From NCBI GenBank assembly GCA_017458225.1, contig JAFTFX010000002.1, forward strand, positions 1 to 64,000: a stretch of 64,000 nucleotides of DNA. Direction: 5' to 3'. Under the pieces are notes generated by a model. That model was not told where the DNA came from, searched no databases, and saw nothing but the letters and a program-made list of their open reading frames with translations. Below, in pieces: positions 42,804 to 50,783 of the stretch. The DNA is from Prevotella sp. Lineage in GTDB: Bacteria > Bacteroidota > Bacteroidia > Bacteroidales > Bacteroidaceae. Position 1 is the first letter of the stretch; each line of letters starts with the position of its first letter. Made by a program: the position numbers and the translations under genes.

Positions 42804-43448
42804 CTATAAACTGTTCACTAACTCGTTTCTCTCCCTCTCCTGCGTCTCCACCGAACCGTACAGGAAGTAGAGCGGAAAGAGTGCCGACAGGTAGATATAG
42901 GCGCGGATGAAGCCGGCCAGTGTGAACACCACGATGTTCATCCACAGCATATAGTCGGGCATGCCCGTGGGGTCGCCCCTCATGGCTCCTGCCTGCGACA
43001 CCATGCCTGCTGCCAGCAGGATGAAGGCCGGCAGTTCGGTGAGCAGGGCCAGCACGATGGTCACGATGACTACCACCAGCAGCAACAGCAGCACGCTGCC
43101 GGCATAGCGCGGCGGAATCCAGGCGCTCTTCGGCTTTTCGTCGCTGCGCTTCAGCAGTCGGTGGCCCATCACGAAGAGCATGGCGATGGTCACTGCCACG
43201 TAGAGCAGGGCCAGTGCCAACGGCAGATAGCGCTGCAGTGTCTCGTTCTCCAGCGTCTGTCTGATGGGCAGCACACTGGTCGTCATGGTGACGATGAGGC
43301 CGGCCAGCACGGCATAGACGGCAGCAATCAGCCAGGTGGAGCGGAAATACTTGCGAAAACGGTCCAGATAGAGGCGGTAGCCATCGCGTACGCAGGCCCC
43401 CACGCTCCTGATCCGGAATAGTCCTAAATCCTTTGTGTCCTTATCCAT
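42804..43448 (-). CDS. Uncharacterised membrane protein
   Basis: A 214-residue protein with a cytoplasmic N-terminus (CVRDGYRLYLDRFRKYFRSTW) and about five to six hydrophobic helices (WLIAAVYAVLAGLIV, LALALLYVAVTIAMLFVMGH, VLLLLLVVVIVTIVLALLTEL). No enzyme or transport motif is recognised. Its stop lies 12 nt before the hisB start, so the two may be cotranscribed without a shared function. Confidence 0.75.
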   Translation of the reverse strand: MDKDTKDLGLFRIRSVGACVRDGYRLYLDRFRKYFRSTWLIAAVYAVLAGLIVTMTTSVLPIRQTLENETLQRYLPLALALLYVAVTIAMLFVMGHRLLKRSDEKPKSAWIPPRYAGSVLLLLLVVVIVTIVLALLTELPAFILLAAGMVSQAGAMRGDPTGMPDYMLWMNIVVFTLAGFIRAYIYLSALFPLYFLYGSVETQERERNELVNSL

Positions 43449-43534
43449 TGTGGTTCGTTGTTTTGCTATTCCGATGCAAAAGTAGCTAAAAATCCCGAAT
43501 AACAGGTCAGAACGTGGAATAATAAGTCTTAAAA

Positions 43535-43566
43535 TTTTGCCAATTCAAAGATTATCCTTACTTTTG
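43535..43566 (+). promoter_or_regulatory. Promoter of the exonuclease III gene
   Basis: TTTTG (43535-43539), 19 nt, TACTTTTG (43559-43566), 44 nt before the ATG; an exact fit to the Bacteroidetes consensus. Confidence 0.75.
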
Positions 43567-43610
43567 TCTGCCGACAACCTATCATCAACACCTTTTTTTT
43601 ATTGAAGCGT

Positions 43611-44363
43611 ATGAAATTCATTTCCTGGAATGTCAACGGCCTGCGCGCCTGTGAGGGCAAGGGCTTTAGCGATATTTTCCGCCAGTTGGATGCCGACTTC
43701 TTCTGTCTGCAAGAGACCAAGATGCAGCCCGGACAACTCGACCTGCAGTTCGAGGGTTATCAGAGCTACTGGAACTCAGCCGAGAAGAAAGGCTATTCGG
43801 GCACTGCCATTTTCACCCGAAGGCAGCCCCTTCATGTAGAATATGGCATCGGCATCGACCTGCACGACCACGAAGGGCGTGTTGTCACTCTTGAAATGAA
43901 CGATTTCTTCCTGGTGTGCTGCTACACGCCCAACTCGCAAGACGGCCTGAAGCGACTGGAGTACCGCATGTCGTGGGAAGATGCTTTCCGCTCCTATTTG
44001 AAGCGTCTCGACAGGCAGAAACCCGTCATTCTCTGTGGCGACCTGAACGTGGCCCACGAGGAGATAGACATCAAGAACCCGAAGACCAACCGCCGCAATG
44101 CCGGCTTCACCGACGAGGAGCGCGAGAAGTTCAGCGACCTGTTGGCTTGCGGCTTCAAGGACACCTTCCGCACGCTCCATCCTGACCAAGTCACCTATTC
44201 CTGGTGGTCCTACCGTTTCCAGGCTCGCGAGAAGAATGCTGGCTGGCGCATCGACTACTTCGTGGTGTCCGACCGCCTGATGCCGCGTGTCAGCGATGCT
44301 TGCATACACACCGACATCTTCGGCAGCGACCACTGCCCCGTGGAGCTCACCCTCGAAGAGTAG
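43611..44363 (+). CDS. xth: Exodeoxyribonuclease III (AP endonuclease)
   Basis: A 250-residue Mg-dependent AP endonuclease and 3'-exonuclease of base-excision repair. Motifs: MKFISWNVNGLRACEGKGF, LQETKM, GYSGTAIFTRR, the catalytic LCGDLNVAHEEIDIKNPK, the RIDYFVVSD block and GSDHCPVELTL at the end. The start is the ATG at 43611; a TTG nine bases upstream is less likely. Converges with argB at 20 nt distance. Confidence 0.96.
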   Translation: MKFISWNVNGLRACEGKGFSDIFRQLDADFFCLQETKMQPGQLDLQFEGYQSYWNSAEKKGYSGTAIFTRRQPLHVEYGIGIDLHDHEGRVVTLEMNDFFLVCCYTPNSQDGLKRLEYRMSWEDAFRSYLKRLDRQKPVILCGDLNVAHEEIDIKNPKTNRRNAGFTDEEREKFSDLLACGFKDTFRTLHPDQVTYSWWSYRFQAREKNAGWRIDYFVVSDRLMPRVSDACIHTDIFGSDHCPVELTLEE

Positions 44364-44383
44364 TGGCGCTCATCGTTATCATC

Positions 44384-45157
44384 TCATGAAATTACGGTGC
44401 CATGCTCACCGTCGATAGCGGTGGCCAGCGTGATGATGACGCGGCTGACACCGGCATCGACGGCACTCAGCGCATTCTCAATCTTGGGCAGCATGCCGCC
44501 CGAGATGGTGCCGTCGGCACGGTAGCGCTCAAAGTCGGCATGGGTAATGACGGGAATCACCGAGTCGTCGTCATCGGGATTGCTGAGCACACCCTTCTTC
44601 TCAAACGAGAAAATAAGCGTCACGTCGTAGACCTTGGCCAGCGCCTTGGCGGCCTCTGAGGCAATGGTGTCGGCATTGGTGTTCAGCAGATGGCCCTCGC
44701 CGTCGTGGGTCAGCGGAGCCAGCACAGGCACCATGCCCTGCTCAATCAGGTGGCTCAGCGACTGTTCGCTGACGCGGTCTACATCGCCCACGAAGCCGAA
44801 GTCGACACCATCCTTGACGGGACGGCGATGCGAACGGATCACGTCGCCGTCGGCACCGGTCAGTCCGATAGCCCGGACACCCTCGGCCTGCAGCCGCGCC
44901 ACCACGTTCTTGTTCACCAGTCCGCCGTAGACCATCGTCACCACCTCCAGCATGTCGCTGTCGGTGATGCGGCGACCGCCCACCATCTTCGACTCAATGC
45001 CCAGTCGGGCAGCCACCTGTGTAGCCCTGCGTCCACCGCCGTGCACCAGCACCTTGCGGCCGGGAATGGCACTGAAATCTTTCAACAACCGGGCCAACTG
45101 TGCCTCGTCTTCCACGATGGCACCGCCCACCTTCACCAGCGTAAGCTTTTCTTTCAT
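44384..45157 (-). CDS. argB: Acetylglutamate kinase
   Basis: ArgB phosphorylates N-acetyl- (or in Bacteroidetes sometimes N-succinyl-) glutamate in arginine synthesis. The 257 residues contain KVGGAIVEDEAQL, VLVHGGGRRATQVAARLG, NTNADTIASEAAKAL and GTISGGMLPKIENALSAV. In this phylum the pathway can use N-succinylated intermediates, and the sequence alone does not decide which. No other arg gene is near. Confidence 0.93.
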   Translation of the reverse strand: MKEKLTLVKVGGAIVEDEAQLARLLKDFSAIPGRKVLVHGGGRRATQVAARLGIESKMVGGRRITDSDMLEVVTMVYGGLVNKNVVARLQAEGVRAIGLTGADGDVIRSHRRPVKDGVDFGFVGDVDRVSEQSLSHLIEQGMVPVLAPLTHDGEGHLLNTNADTIASEAAKALAKVYDVTLIFSFEKKGVLSNPDDDDSVIPVITHADFERYRADGTISGGMLPKIENALSAVDAGVSRVIITLATAIDGEHGTVIS

Positions 45158-45343
45158 CGTCGTTTGTTTTTCGTTTTTGCTTTTCTGTAGAAACGCTGAG
45201 GGGCACCGCTTTATTGTGTTTTTGGTGAAACTTTGTTAAAATCTCGCGTTTTTAACAAAGAAAGTTGTGGGAGTGAACTTTTTGTGCACTCTAAACCCAT
45301 TATTTTGCACCCAGAAACAAGTTAAACTAAAAACCATAGAGCA

Positions 45344-45619
45344 ATGAACAACGAATTGATTCTCAGCAACCGCGAACAGAAAATCGACCAGGTACTCACC
45401 CAGTTGGCCACGGCCGTCAACCGTCCACTACGCAATGTCACCTCTTATTATAGTAGAGTGCTGGAGCGTCAGCTGAACATTCGCCAGACGCTCTGCCTGC
45501 TGAACGCCCAGCTGGCATTTTTCCTGACAGTGTTTCCTGCGCAGTGCAGTGCCGTTGTCCGCATTCTGTGTGCCTGCTGGCTGGTGGCATCGCTGCTGAA
45601 ATGCAGGGAGGAACTATAG
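45344..45619 (+). CDS. Small membrane protein of unknown function
   Basis: A 91-residue protein with a polar N-terminal half (MNNELILSNREQKIDQVLTQ) and two short hydrophobic segments (LNAQLAFFLTVFPAQ and VVRILCACWLVASLL). Nothing similar is recognised. A perfect terminator follows 25 nt after its stop, which supports that it is a real gene. The region between argB and this start (45158-45343) shows no clear box. Confidence 0.6.
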   Translation: MNNELILSNREQKIDQVLTQLATAVNRPLRNVTSYYSRVLERQLNIRQTLCLLNAQLAFFLTVFPAQCSAVVRILCACWLVASLLKCREEL

Positions 45620-45643
45620 GGAACTGCAAGGAGAAACGGTAGG

Positions 45644-45696
45644 AGAGCAGAACAAAAGAAAAATTCGATTTTCTTTTGTTCTGCTCTTGTTTTTGC
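45644..45696 (+). terminator. Strong intrinsic terminator
   Basis: A perfect 19-bp stem (45644-45662 against 45669-45687) with a 6-nt loop is followed by TTGTTTTT. It lies just after the small membrane protein gene and just before the second copy of the promoter repeat. Confidence 0.9.
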
Positions 45697-45791
45697 GTAA
45701 CTTTGGCTTCGCCGAACTTACTTGCACTCGGAAATGAAAAGAAAAGCGAGCTTTCCTTTTGTATTTCTCTCGTTTTTGCATAACTTTGCAG
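45674..45791 (+). promoter_or_regulatory. Tandem promoters in copy B of the dispersed repeat (45690-45791)
   Basis: Two full promoters are visible: TTTTG (45674-45678), 19 nt, TAACTTTG (45698-45705); and TTTTG (45757-45761), 19 nt, TAACTTTG (45781-45788). The second ends only 7 nt before the pdxK ATG, so its transcript would have almost no leader; the first would give a leader of roughly 85 nt. The -33 box of the first lies within the terminator's right arm. The repeat itself is the twin of 20026-20129. Confidence 0.75.
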
Positions 45792-45795
45792 CCGA

Positions 45796-46641
45796 ATGAA
45801 ACAGGTATTACTTATCAACGACGTGGTGGGCTACAGCCATGTGGGCATGGTGGCCATGCTCCCCATCCTCACCTATCTGGGCCATTCGGCCTATAATCTG
45901 CCTACGGCACTGGTGTCTAACACACTCGACTATGGTCGTTTCAACGTTTTGGAAACAACGGAATACATGCGCGGCACCATTCCCGTATGGCGCGAACTGG
46001 GCTTCCATTTCGACGCAGCCTGCACCGGACTGATGTTCAGCGAGCAACAGGCACGGCTGGTCAGCGACTATTGCAAGCAGCTGCACAGCGAGGGAACCAC
46101 CATCTTTGTAGACCCCATCATGGGCGACGGCGGACGGCTCTATAACGGCATGACCAACCGGCAGGTGGAGCTGATGCGCGAGATGGTCAGCGTGGCCGAC
46201 CTTACTTTCCCCAACTATACCGAGGCATGCTATCTGGCCGGTATGACCTATCGCGAAGAAGGGCTTACGTGGCAAGAGGCGTGCACCATGCTCGACCGCA
46301 TCATTCAGTTGGGTGCGCGGTCGGTACTCATCACCAGCGCCTGTGTCGAAGGCCGCCACTGCGTGATAGGCCGTCGCAGCAGCGAACCACTGGCCGGCTT
46401 CTCCCAGCATTTGGAAGACGGCCCTTACTTCCGGCTGGACTATGAGGAGATTCCGGTGCTCTTTCATGGCACGGGCGATATCTTCTCGGCTGTCCTCATC
46501 GGCCACCTGATGAACGGTGAGCCGCTCAAGGAGAGCACGCAGACGGCCATGACCGTGGTCAGTCAGCTCATCGACCGCAACCGCAACCTGTCAGACAAGT
46601 GCCGGGGCATCCCCATTGAGCAATGCCTGGACTTGCTGTAG
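45796..46641 (+). CDS. Pyridoxal/pyridoxamine kinase (PdxK/PdxY type)
   Basis: A 281-residue kinase of the ribokinase-like PfkB/PdxK fold, probably making PLP from B6 vitamers. Motifs: LINDVVGYSHVGMVAMLPILTYLG, FVDPIMGDGGRLYNGM, LTFPNYTEACYLAG, and the catalytic HGTGDIFSAVLIGHLM, where Gly-Thr-Gly-Asp carries the catalytic Asp. A hydroxymethylpyrimidine kinase (thiD) is the alternative in this fold, but the VDPIMGDGG and NYTEA blocks favour PdxK. It is driven by the repeat-borne promoters upstream. Confidence 0.88.
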   Translation: MKQVLLINDVVGYSHVGMVAMLPILTYLGHSAYNLPTALVSNTLDYGRFNVLETTEYMRGTIPVWRELGFHFDAACTGLMFSEQQARLVSDYCKQLHSEGTTIFVDPIMGDGGRLYNGMTNRQVELMREMVSVADLTFPNYTEACYLAGMTYREEGLTWQEACTMLDRIIQLGARSVLITSACVEGRHCVIGRRSSEPLAGFSQHLEDGPYFRLDYEEIPVLFHGTGDIFSAVLIGHLMNGEPLKESTQTAMTVVSQLIDRNRNLSDKCRGIPIEQCLDLL

Positions 46642-46877
46642 GCATATTCCAAAATCATTATAAGCTGTTATTGTAAAACGTGTATCGAACTCTTTGTCTA
46701 CAACAACTTTGAAGAAATTTTTCTCTGTAGAAGGGAGAGTAAATATATATGGTATAGTGAAGCCCTCGTCCCATTGAGCTATTTTGCAGTGTCAACGACC
46801 AATGGCTTGGGCAACTCACCTGCAAACAGATGCAAATTGAAACAAAAGAATAGAAAAAGCAAACAAATTCTCTTCAT
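46640..46877 (-). pseudogene. Broken gene for a small secreted protein
   Basis: From 46877 the minus strand reads a good signal peptide (MKRICLLFLFFCFNLHLFAG) and stops at 46779 after 32 codons. In the next frame the coding-like sequence continues at once (QWDEGFTIPYIFTLPSTEK, then FFKVVVDKEFDTRFTITAY) to about 46640, where it runs into the 3' end of pdxK. A one-base frameshift would join the two parts. No family is recognised; the remnant explains most of the 355-bp gap after pdxK. Confidence 0.5.
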
Positions 46878-46942
46878 ATTGACAAAACGAGGGGGCTGAG
46901 TTTTTATTGTATCATAGTTCCACAAAAATGGTTTAGTGGTTT

Positions 46943-46980
46943 TGAAAAGAAGGCGCATCTCATGGGTGCGCCTTCTTCGT
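46943..46980 (-). terminator. Terminator of the lipoprotein gene at 46998
   Basis: An 11-bp stem (AAGAAGGCGCA, 46947-46957, against TGCGCCTTCTT, 46967-46977) with a 9-nt loop lies 21 nt after the stop. On the minus strand it is followed by a short T run (TTTTC). Confidence 0.7.
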
Positions 46981-46997
46981 AACTATTATTCCTTCAC

Positions 46998-47936
46998 CTA
47001 TTCTTTCACCTGTCTTTTGAATACATACAGGCCCTTGATGGCGTTGGGCGACTGTGCTTTGTCGTAGACTTCGCCCAGGCAGCGCATCTGCTTGTCGGTG
47101 ATCTCCAGCACCTTCAGCGTCTGCGGACATGGGGCAACAGTCTTGTCGAACGTCAGCCAGTTGGCCGTCTGGAACGTATAGGCAGCGTCGGTCACTGTCT
47201 CCGTCTGGTCGGGGTCTGTAGGCTGGTGGTGGAAGCGGACGGCACCGCTCTCGGCAGGGTCAATGGTCAGGCTGCCCAGACCGTCGATAGTGGTCAGGAT
47301 GTTCTTGCTCAGATTGCCGTTTTTGTCTACATCGTAGATGCCATTAACTGTCCATGTGCTGCTGACGAACAGTGAATCGAATTCTGCACCGTCGAAGTAT
47401 TTAAATACAGGTAACTTCGGTGTCTGCTCCTCACACTCTTGATAGATAACTGCGGTTAATGTAAAGGGGTCTGTTTCCAACTTCAGCCTTCTTCTTTTAC
47501 CTGTGTTATTGGGTGACATAGCAACTTTGACCCCGTTATAGAATTTTGTGCCTTGATATACTGCGGACACAATAGGGAACACTGTGAACCATTCACCCAT
47601 GATAGTGTCACCGCTCATGGTCGCTTCTTCCTCCACTTCAGGAGATATTGGTCGCTCTCCGATGACCAGACCCGCCATGGATATATCCCTTTCATATTCC
47701 CATCCGCATGAATAGATATTAAAGCGTGAATTAATATCATATTCGTATGCTATATCTGTTGCCCATATTATTTTGATGGTGTCACCATCAGATTTCAAGG
47801 GAGTTTGATGAGAATAATAAACAATACCATTATACTCGTCAGTATATGGAGTTTCTTCTTCGTCTTTTTTACAGCTACTCAAAACAACTGCGACACAGGA
47901 AAGACACAAACTTCCCCATAATACATATTTATTCAT
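46998..47936 (-). CDS. Uncharacterised lipoprotein with a lipocalin-like C-terminal part
   Basis: A 312-residue lipoprotein (lipobox VVLSSC, then KKDEEE, a Lys-Asp-Glu-rich stretch that in Bacteroidetes marks surface export). The mature part looks all-beta; the last 120 residues (SSTWTVNGIYDVDKNGNLS to GLYVFKRQ) follow the pattern of lipocalin-like domains. Function unknown. The small lipoprotein gene lies 48 nt upstream in the same direction, so the two may form an operon. Confidence 0.65.
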   Translation of the reverse strand: MNKYVLWGSLCLSCVAVVLSSCKKDEEETPYTDEYNGIVYYSHQTPLKSDGDTIKIIWATDIAYEYDINSRFNIYSCGWEYERDISMAGLVIGERPISPEVEEEATMSGDTIMGEWFTVFPIVSAVYQGTKFYNGVKVAMSPNNTGKRRRLKLETDPFTLTAVIYQECEEQTPKLPVFKYFDGAEFDSLFVSSTWTVNGIYDVDKNGNLSKNILTTIDGLGSLTIDPAESGAVRFHHQPTDPDQTETVTDAAYTFQTANWLTFDKTVAPCPQTLKVLEITDKQMRCLGEVYDKAQSPNAIKGLYVFKRQVKE

Positions 47937-47984
47937 AATTATTCTTCTTTTCTATAGTAATCATTAAATTTCGAGAACAAAAAC

Positions 47985-48347
47985 TTATTGAGGAGATATT
48001 CCTGTCAACATTCTCAAGCCGAATTGAAAGTTATGGTCACCTGCCGAGCGCGTAGCCACCTTGTTACTGCGGCTGGCAAAGCGGTTCTTGATGCGGCGCT
48101 GGTGCTGGGCACCACGGGTGGTACTGCCCTGTCCGTCCTCTTTGGCGAGAATCTCCTCCAGCGTCTTCTGTGCCTCGTCGATGCTGATGGCGAAGGGACT
48201 GCTGCTCACCGATGGCTCTTCTGTCAGCAGGCTGTTCTCCTGCTGCGCCAGCATGTCGGCAAGTTCATCCTTGTCGCTGCTACATGCCGTGAAGCATAAG
48301 GCAGCGGCCACTGCCGCCATCGGAATAAAGAAAATTGTTTTTCTCAT
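47985..48347 (-). CDS. Small lipoprotein, possibly the remnant of a propeptide protein
   Basis: A 120-residue lipoprotein (signal peptide ending CFTACSSDKDE). The segment SPFAISIDEAQKTLEEILA is like the N-terminal propeptide of Bacteroidales secreted peptidases of the C10 or zinc type, but no catalytic domain follows; the C-terminal third is rich in Arg, Gln and Asn. It could be a truncated gene or a real short protein. A promoter box lies 156 nt upstream. Confidence 0.55.
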   Translation of the reverse strand: MRKTIFFIPMAAVAAALCFTACSSDKDELADMLAQQENSLLTEEPSVSSSPFAISIDEAQKTLEEILAKEDGQGSTTRGAQHQRRIKNRFASRSNKVATRSAGDHNFQFGLRMLTGISPQ

Positions 48348-48502
48348 TGTTGTAATAATTTGATTTGAAAATGTTAAAAAATAATGTTTATCTATTTTAT
48401 TCGTCTGCTTCCAGTTCTATTTGTCCAATAAACGCATGTTCTTCAGTACAGAAACGAATTTCGATTTCGCCACAGAGACCATCTCAATTTAAATTTGGCG
48501 GT

Positions 48503-48510
48503 GCAAAAGT
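48503..48510 (-). promoter_or_regulatory. Promoter box for the small lipoprotein gene
   Basis: TACTTTTG on the minus strand, with TTTTTTG about 20 nt further upstream, gives a reasonable -33/-7 pair. The transcript would have a leader of about 150 nt, AT-rich, in which no riboswitch or ORF was recognised. Confidence 0.55.
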
Positions 48511-48603
48511 ATGTCCATTTTCTACAATCGCCAAAAAATTGCATCGCTAAAAATACACTAATAATACACATGATGTCAGAAAGTTCGATGAAATCGATGA
48601 TTT

Positions 48604-50292
48604 TTACTGTTCAGTCAACTTTAGGTTTCTCAACAATGTGGTTGCGCTTTCAGCATTGAATAGTTTTTTGTTTGCTCGGGTTTTGATGTTCGTGATGTGC
48701 TGAATAGTGGTGTCCATTAAGACTGCTATTTCACCAGTTGCGAACCCAAGGTATACCAACATGCAGACTTGCCTTTCTTTTAAAGACAAGTCGTTGTCAT
48801 GAAAAATCTTTTGGAAAAGCAGGGGTTGGCACTGAGCAAGAAGGGCTGTCAGCTCGTCCCATTCATCATCAGTGGGTAGTGTGTTGTGCAGTTTTCCTTT
48901 TGATTTCTCACGCAATGAATCGACAACGCCGTTGCTTAGAAGTGTTGATACGCGCATGCTCTTTCTGAGTCCAGACAAAGTGTTTTGCTGTAGCTCCATC
49001 TCGGCAAGCAACTGTTGCATTTCCTGTTCCTTGCTTTTCAGTAGTTCACTGTTTTCCTGTTTCAGAATGATTACTTCTTGCTGAATCTTCTTGTATGCAG
49101 AGAATGTTGACCGATAGCTTTCACTTATCCGTTTCAGCTTTTCTCTTTGTTGCGCTCTGTATATGCTGTATCTCCACCATCCTGTCAGTGCCAGTATGAC
49201 GATGCTTCCTAACAGCATTTGTAAGAACAGCCTCATTCTCAGGTTCTCCTTTTCTTTCTTTTCTGCCAACTGACTAAAGCGGGAATAATTGTACAGAGAC
49301 GACATTCGGTGCATCACCTCCGTACGATTGTGATAATGCATGGTGTCGACAGCACTTTCATATAAGCGCGAGAACTTATAGATTGAATCGGTGTTTCCCC
49401 TTTGGCGATATACCGTCAGCAGACCGCGATAGGCATTCATTGCCCACTGGGTGGATGTCAGCCGGCGAAAATAGCTTTCGGCCGAATCTAACTGGCCTAC
49501 CTGCGCCAGATACTTCCCCTTCGTGTAATAATAGCCTTCCCTGTCCTTGCAAATGTTCCCCTTTTCGTCAAACAATCCCGACTCGTGTTCAAACACGTTT
49601 ATTTGCCGACGTGCCTCGTCCAGTCGTCCACGGTTAATATTAATATGGATGGTGGCAGAGAGTGCACTTGCTGCCGCCTGATGATAACCGTATTGCTCAT
49701 AGAGCTCTCTGGCCTTTTGTTCAATTTCCAGAATTCGGTTGGTGTCGCCTAACAGGTCATAAGGGCCCACCATGAGCTCATAGTTGCGGAGCATATTGAA
49801 AGTGTCTTTAGCAATCAAGGCATAGTGGTGATATTTCCTCAACGCCTCTAACTGTTCGTAGGGCAGATTCTGGTAATAGTACAGTTCACCCAGCTGCCCA
49901 TAGACGGCAAGCAGGGTCTGATAGTCGCAGTCGGGGCTCAGGGTGTCGGCTACTTCAATGGCATCCTGATAGCACTGCAGGGCATGGGGTGCCTCGTTCA
50001 GGTCGCGATAGACGCAGCCCAGCAGATAGTGGGCCTTCAGCCGTTCGTTGGCGGTGCCGTGGCGGTCGAAGTAGTCGGCGGCCCGACGCAGAAGCGTGTC
50101 GGTGGTGAAGGGGATATAGGCCAGGTTCTGCGCCTCGGCCTCTTCCAGAACGGCTCGCATCTGCCGTGTCTTCTCTGCTGTCGGGAAGTCTTGGCAGGCA
50201 GTAACAACCGTTATGGACAGCATCCACAACAGAAACGCTATGAGCTGTGTGTCATACCGCCATCTGTGCTGTATTGTACCTTGAAAGAACAT
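48604..50292 (-). CDS. TPR regulator with transmembrane helix, coiled coil and LuxR-type HTH
   Basis: A 562-residue one-protein signalling system of Bacteroidetes type. After an N-terminal signal or anchor helix (LIAFLLWMLSITVVTACQ; the Cys looks like a lipobox, which would be odd for a regulator) come TPR repeats (about 40-340), a transmembrane helix (about 373-393), a Gln/Glu/Lys coiled coil and a LuxR-like helix-turn-helix at the end (LSLKERQVCMLVYLGFATGEIAVLMDTT). The ATG at 50292 lies directly after a -7-like box (TACTTTTG, 50310-50317). It is next to, and may control, the two lipoproteins. Confidence 0.85.
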   Translation of the reverse strand: MFFQGTIQHRWRYDTQLIAFLLWMLSITVVTACQDFPTAEKTRQMRAVLEEAEAQNLAYIPFTTDTLLRRAADYFDRHGTANERLKAHYLLGCVYRDLNEAPHALQCYQDAIEVADTLSPDCDYQTLLAVYGQLGELYYYQNLPYEQLEALRKYHHYALIAKDTFNMLRNYELMVGPYDLLGDTNRILEIEQKARELYEQYGYHQAAASALSATIHININRGRLDEARRQINVFEHESGLFDEKGNICKDREGYYYTKGKYLAQVGQLDSAESYFRRLTSTQWAMNAYRGLLTVYRQRGNTDSIYKFSRLYESAVDTMHYHNRTEVMHRMSSLYNYSRFSQLAEKKEKENLRMRLFLQMLLGSIVILALTGWWRYSIYRAQQREKLKRISESYRSTFSAYKKIQQEVIILKQENSELLKSKEQEMQQLLAEMELQQNTLSGLRKSMRVSTLLSNGVVDSLREKSKGKLHNTLPTDDEWDELTALLAQCQPLLFQKIFHDNDLSLKERQVCMLVYLGFATGEIAVLMDTTIQHITNIKTRANKKLFNAESATTLLRNLKLTEQ

Positions 50293-50448
50293 TTTTTGGT
50301 TTTTCGGTGCAAAAGTATATTTTAAACATGTGAAATTGCGCAAATCTTGTATGATGCAGCATTCTTTTTCGATTCTTTAACATTCGTGCATACGAAGATT
50401 TCTTAGACATCACGCTGAAAAAGAAAGAGAAAAAAGATTTTTCCCGAT

Positions 50449-50537
50449 TTTGCATACACTGCTGTCACTCCGTCCGTAACCATTTGAAACACAGACCGTC
50501 AATATGACCCTTATAGAGTGACAGCAGTGTATGCAAA
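50449..50537. repeat. 22-bp inverted repeat with a 45-nt centre
   Basis: TTTGCATACACTGCTGTCACTC (left arm 50449-50470) is exactly complementary to the right arm 50516-50537, and the match continues imperfectly outward. It lies in the 491-bp gap between the divergent TPR regulator and ATPase genes. It can form one long hairpin or could be the ends of a small mobile or invertible element; no ORF lies within. Confidence 0.92.
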
Positions 50538-50595
50538 TTTCGGAAAAATAAAAAGCGTCATTCTCTGCTTCAATTTGTGTCACTTTCTGCTCAGG

Positions 50596-50700
50596 TTAAC
50601 GTCAAGTCTCGCTCTAATTTGATATTAATCAGAGCGAGACTTGACGTTAATTACAGCGAGATTCAATATTAATTGCAGCGAGATTCAACACTCATTGTAG
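50596..50700. repeat. AACGTCAAA-core repeat array upstream of the ATPase
   Basis: TTAACGTCAAGTCTCGCTCT (50596-50615) is exactly complementary to 50631-50650; two further diverged direct units (AGCGAGATTCAATATTAATT and AGCGAGATTCAACACTCATT) follow to 50700. The unit is a relative of that at 29687-29809, with AGAGCGAGA in place of AGAGCGGAA. Confidence 0.88.
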
Positions 50701-50719
50701 TATAGTTTTTTGACAAAAG

Positions 50720-50782
50720 TTTTGCTGTTTCAAAAAGAAAGAATTATCTTTGCGAAAAATTTCGCAACGAAAAATTTCGCAT
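50720..50782 (+). promoter_or_regulatory. Promoter and 15-nt duplicated leader of the ATPase gene
   Basis: TTTTG (50720-50724), 20 nt, TATCTTTG (50745-50752). The leader consists of two copies of CGAAAAATTTCGCA, each nearly palindromic (GCGAAA/TTTCGC), ending 2 nt before the ATG. Confidence 0.65.
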
Positions 50783-50783
50783 A

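Noticed and set aside
48540..48603. Terminator of the TPR-LuxR gene around ATCGAT repeats
   Set aside because: Only a short stem without a T run on the needed strand was found.
50471..50515. Invertible promoter between the 22-bp arms
   Set aside because: The 45-nt centre holds no TAnnTTTG box on either strand; the inverted repeat is reported as such, not as a promoter switch.
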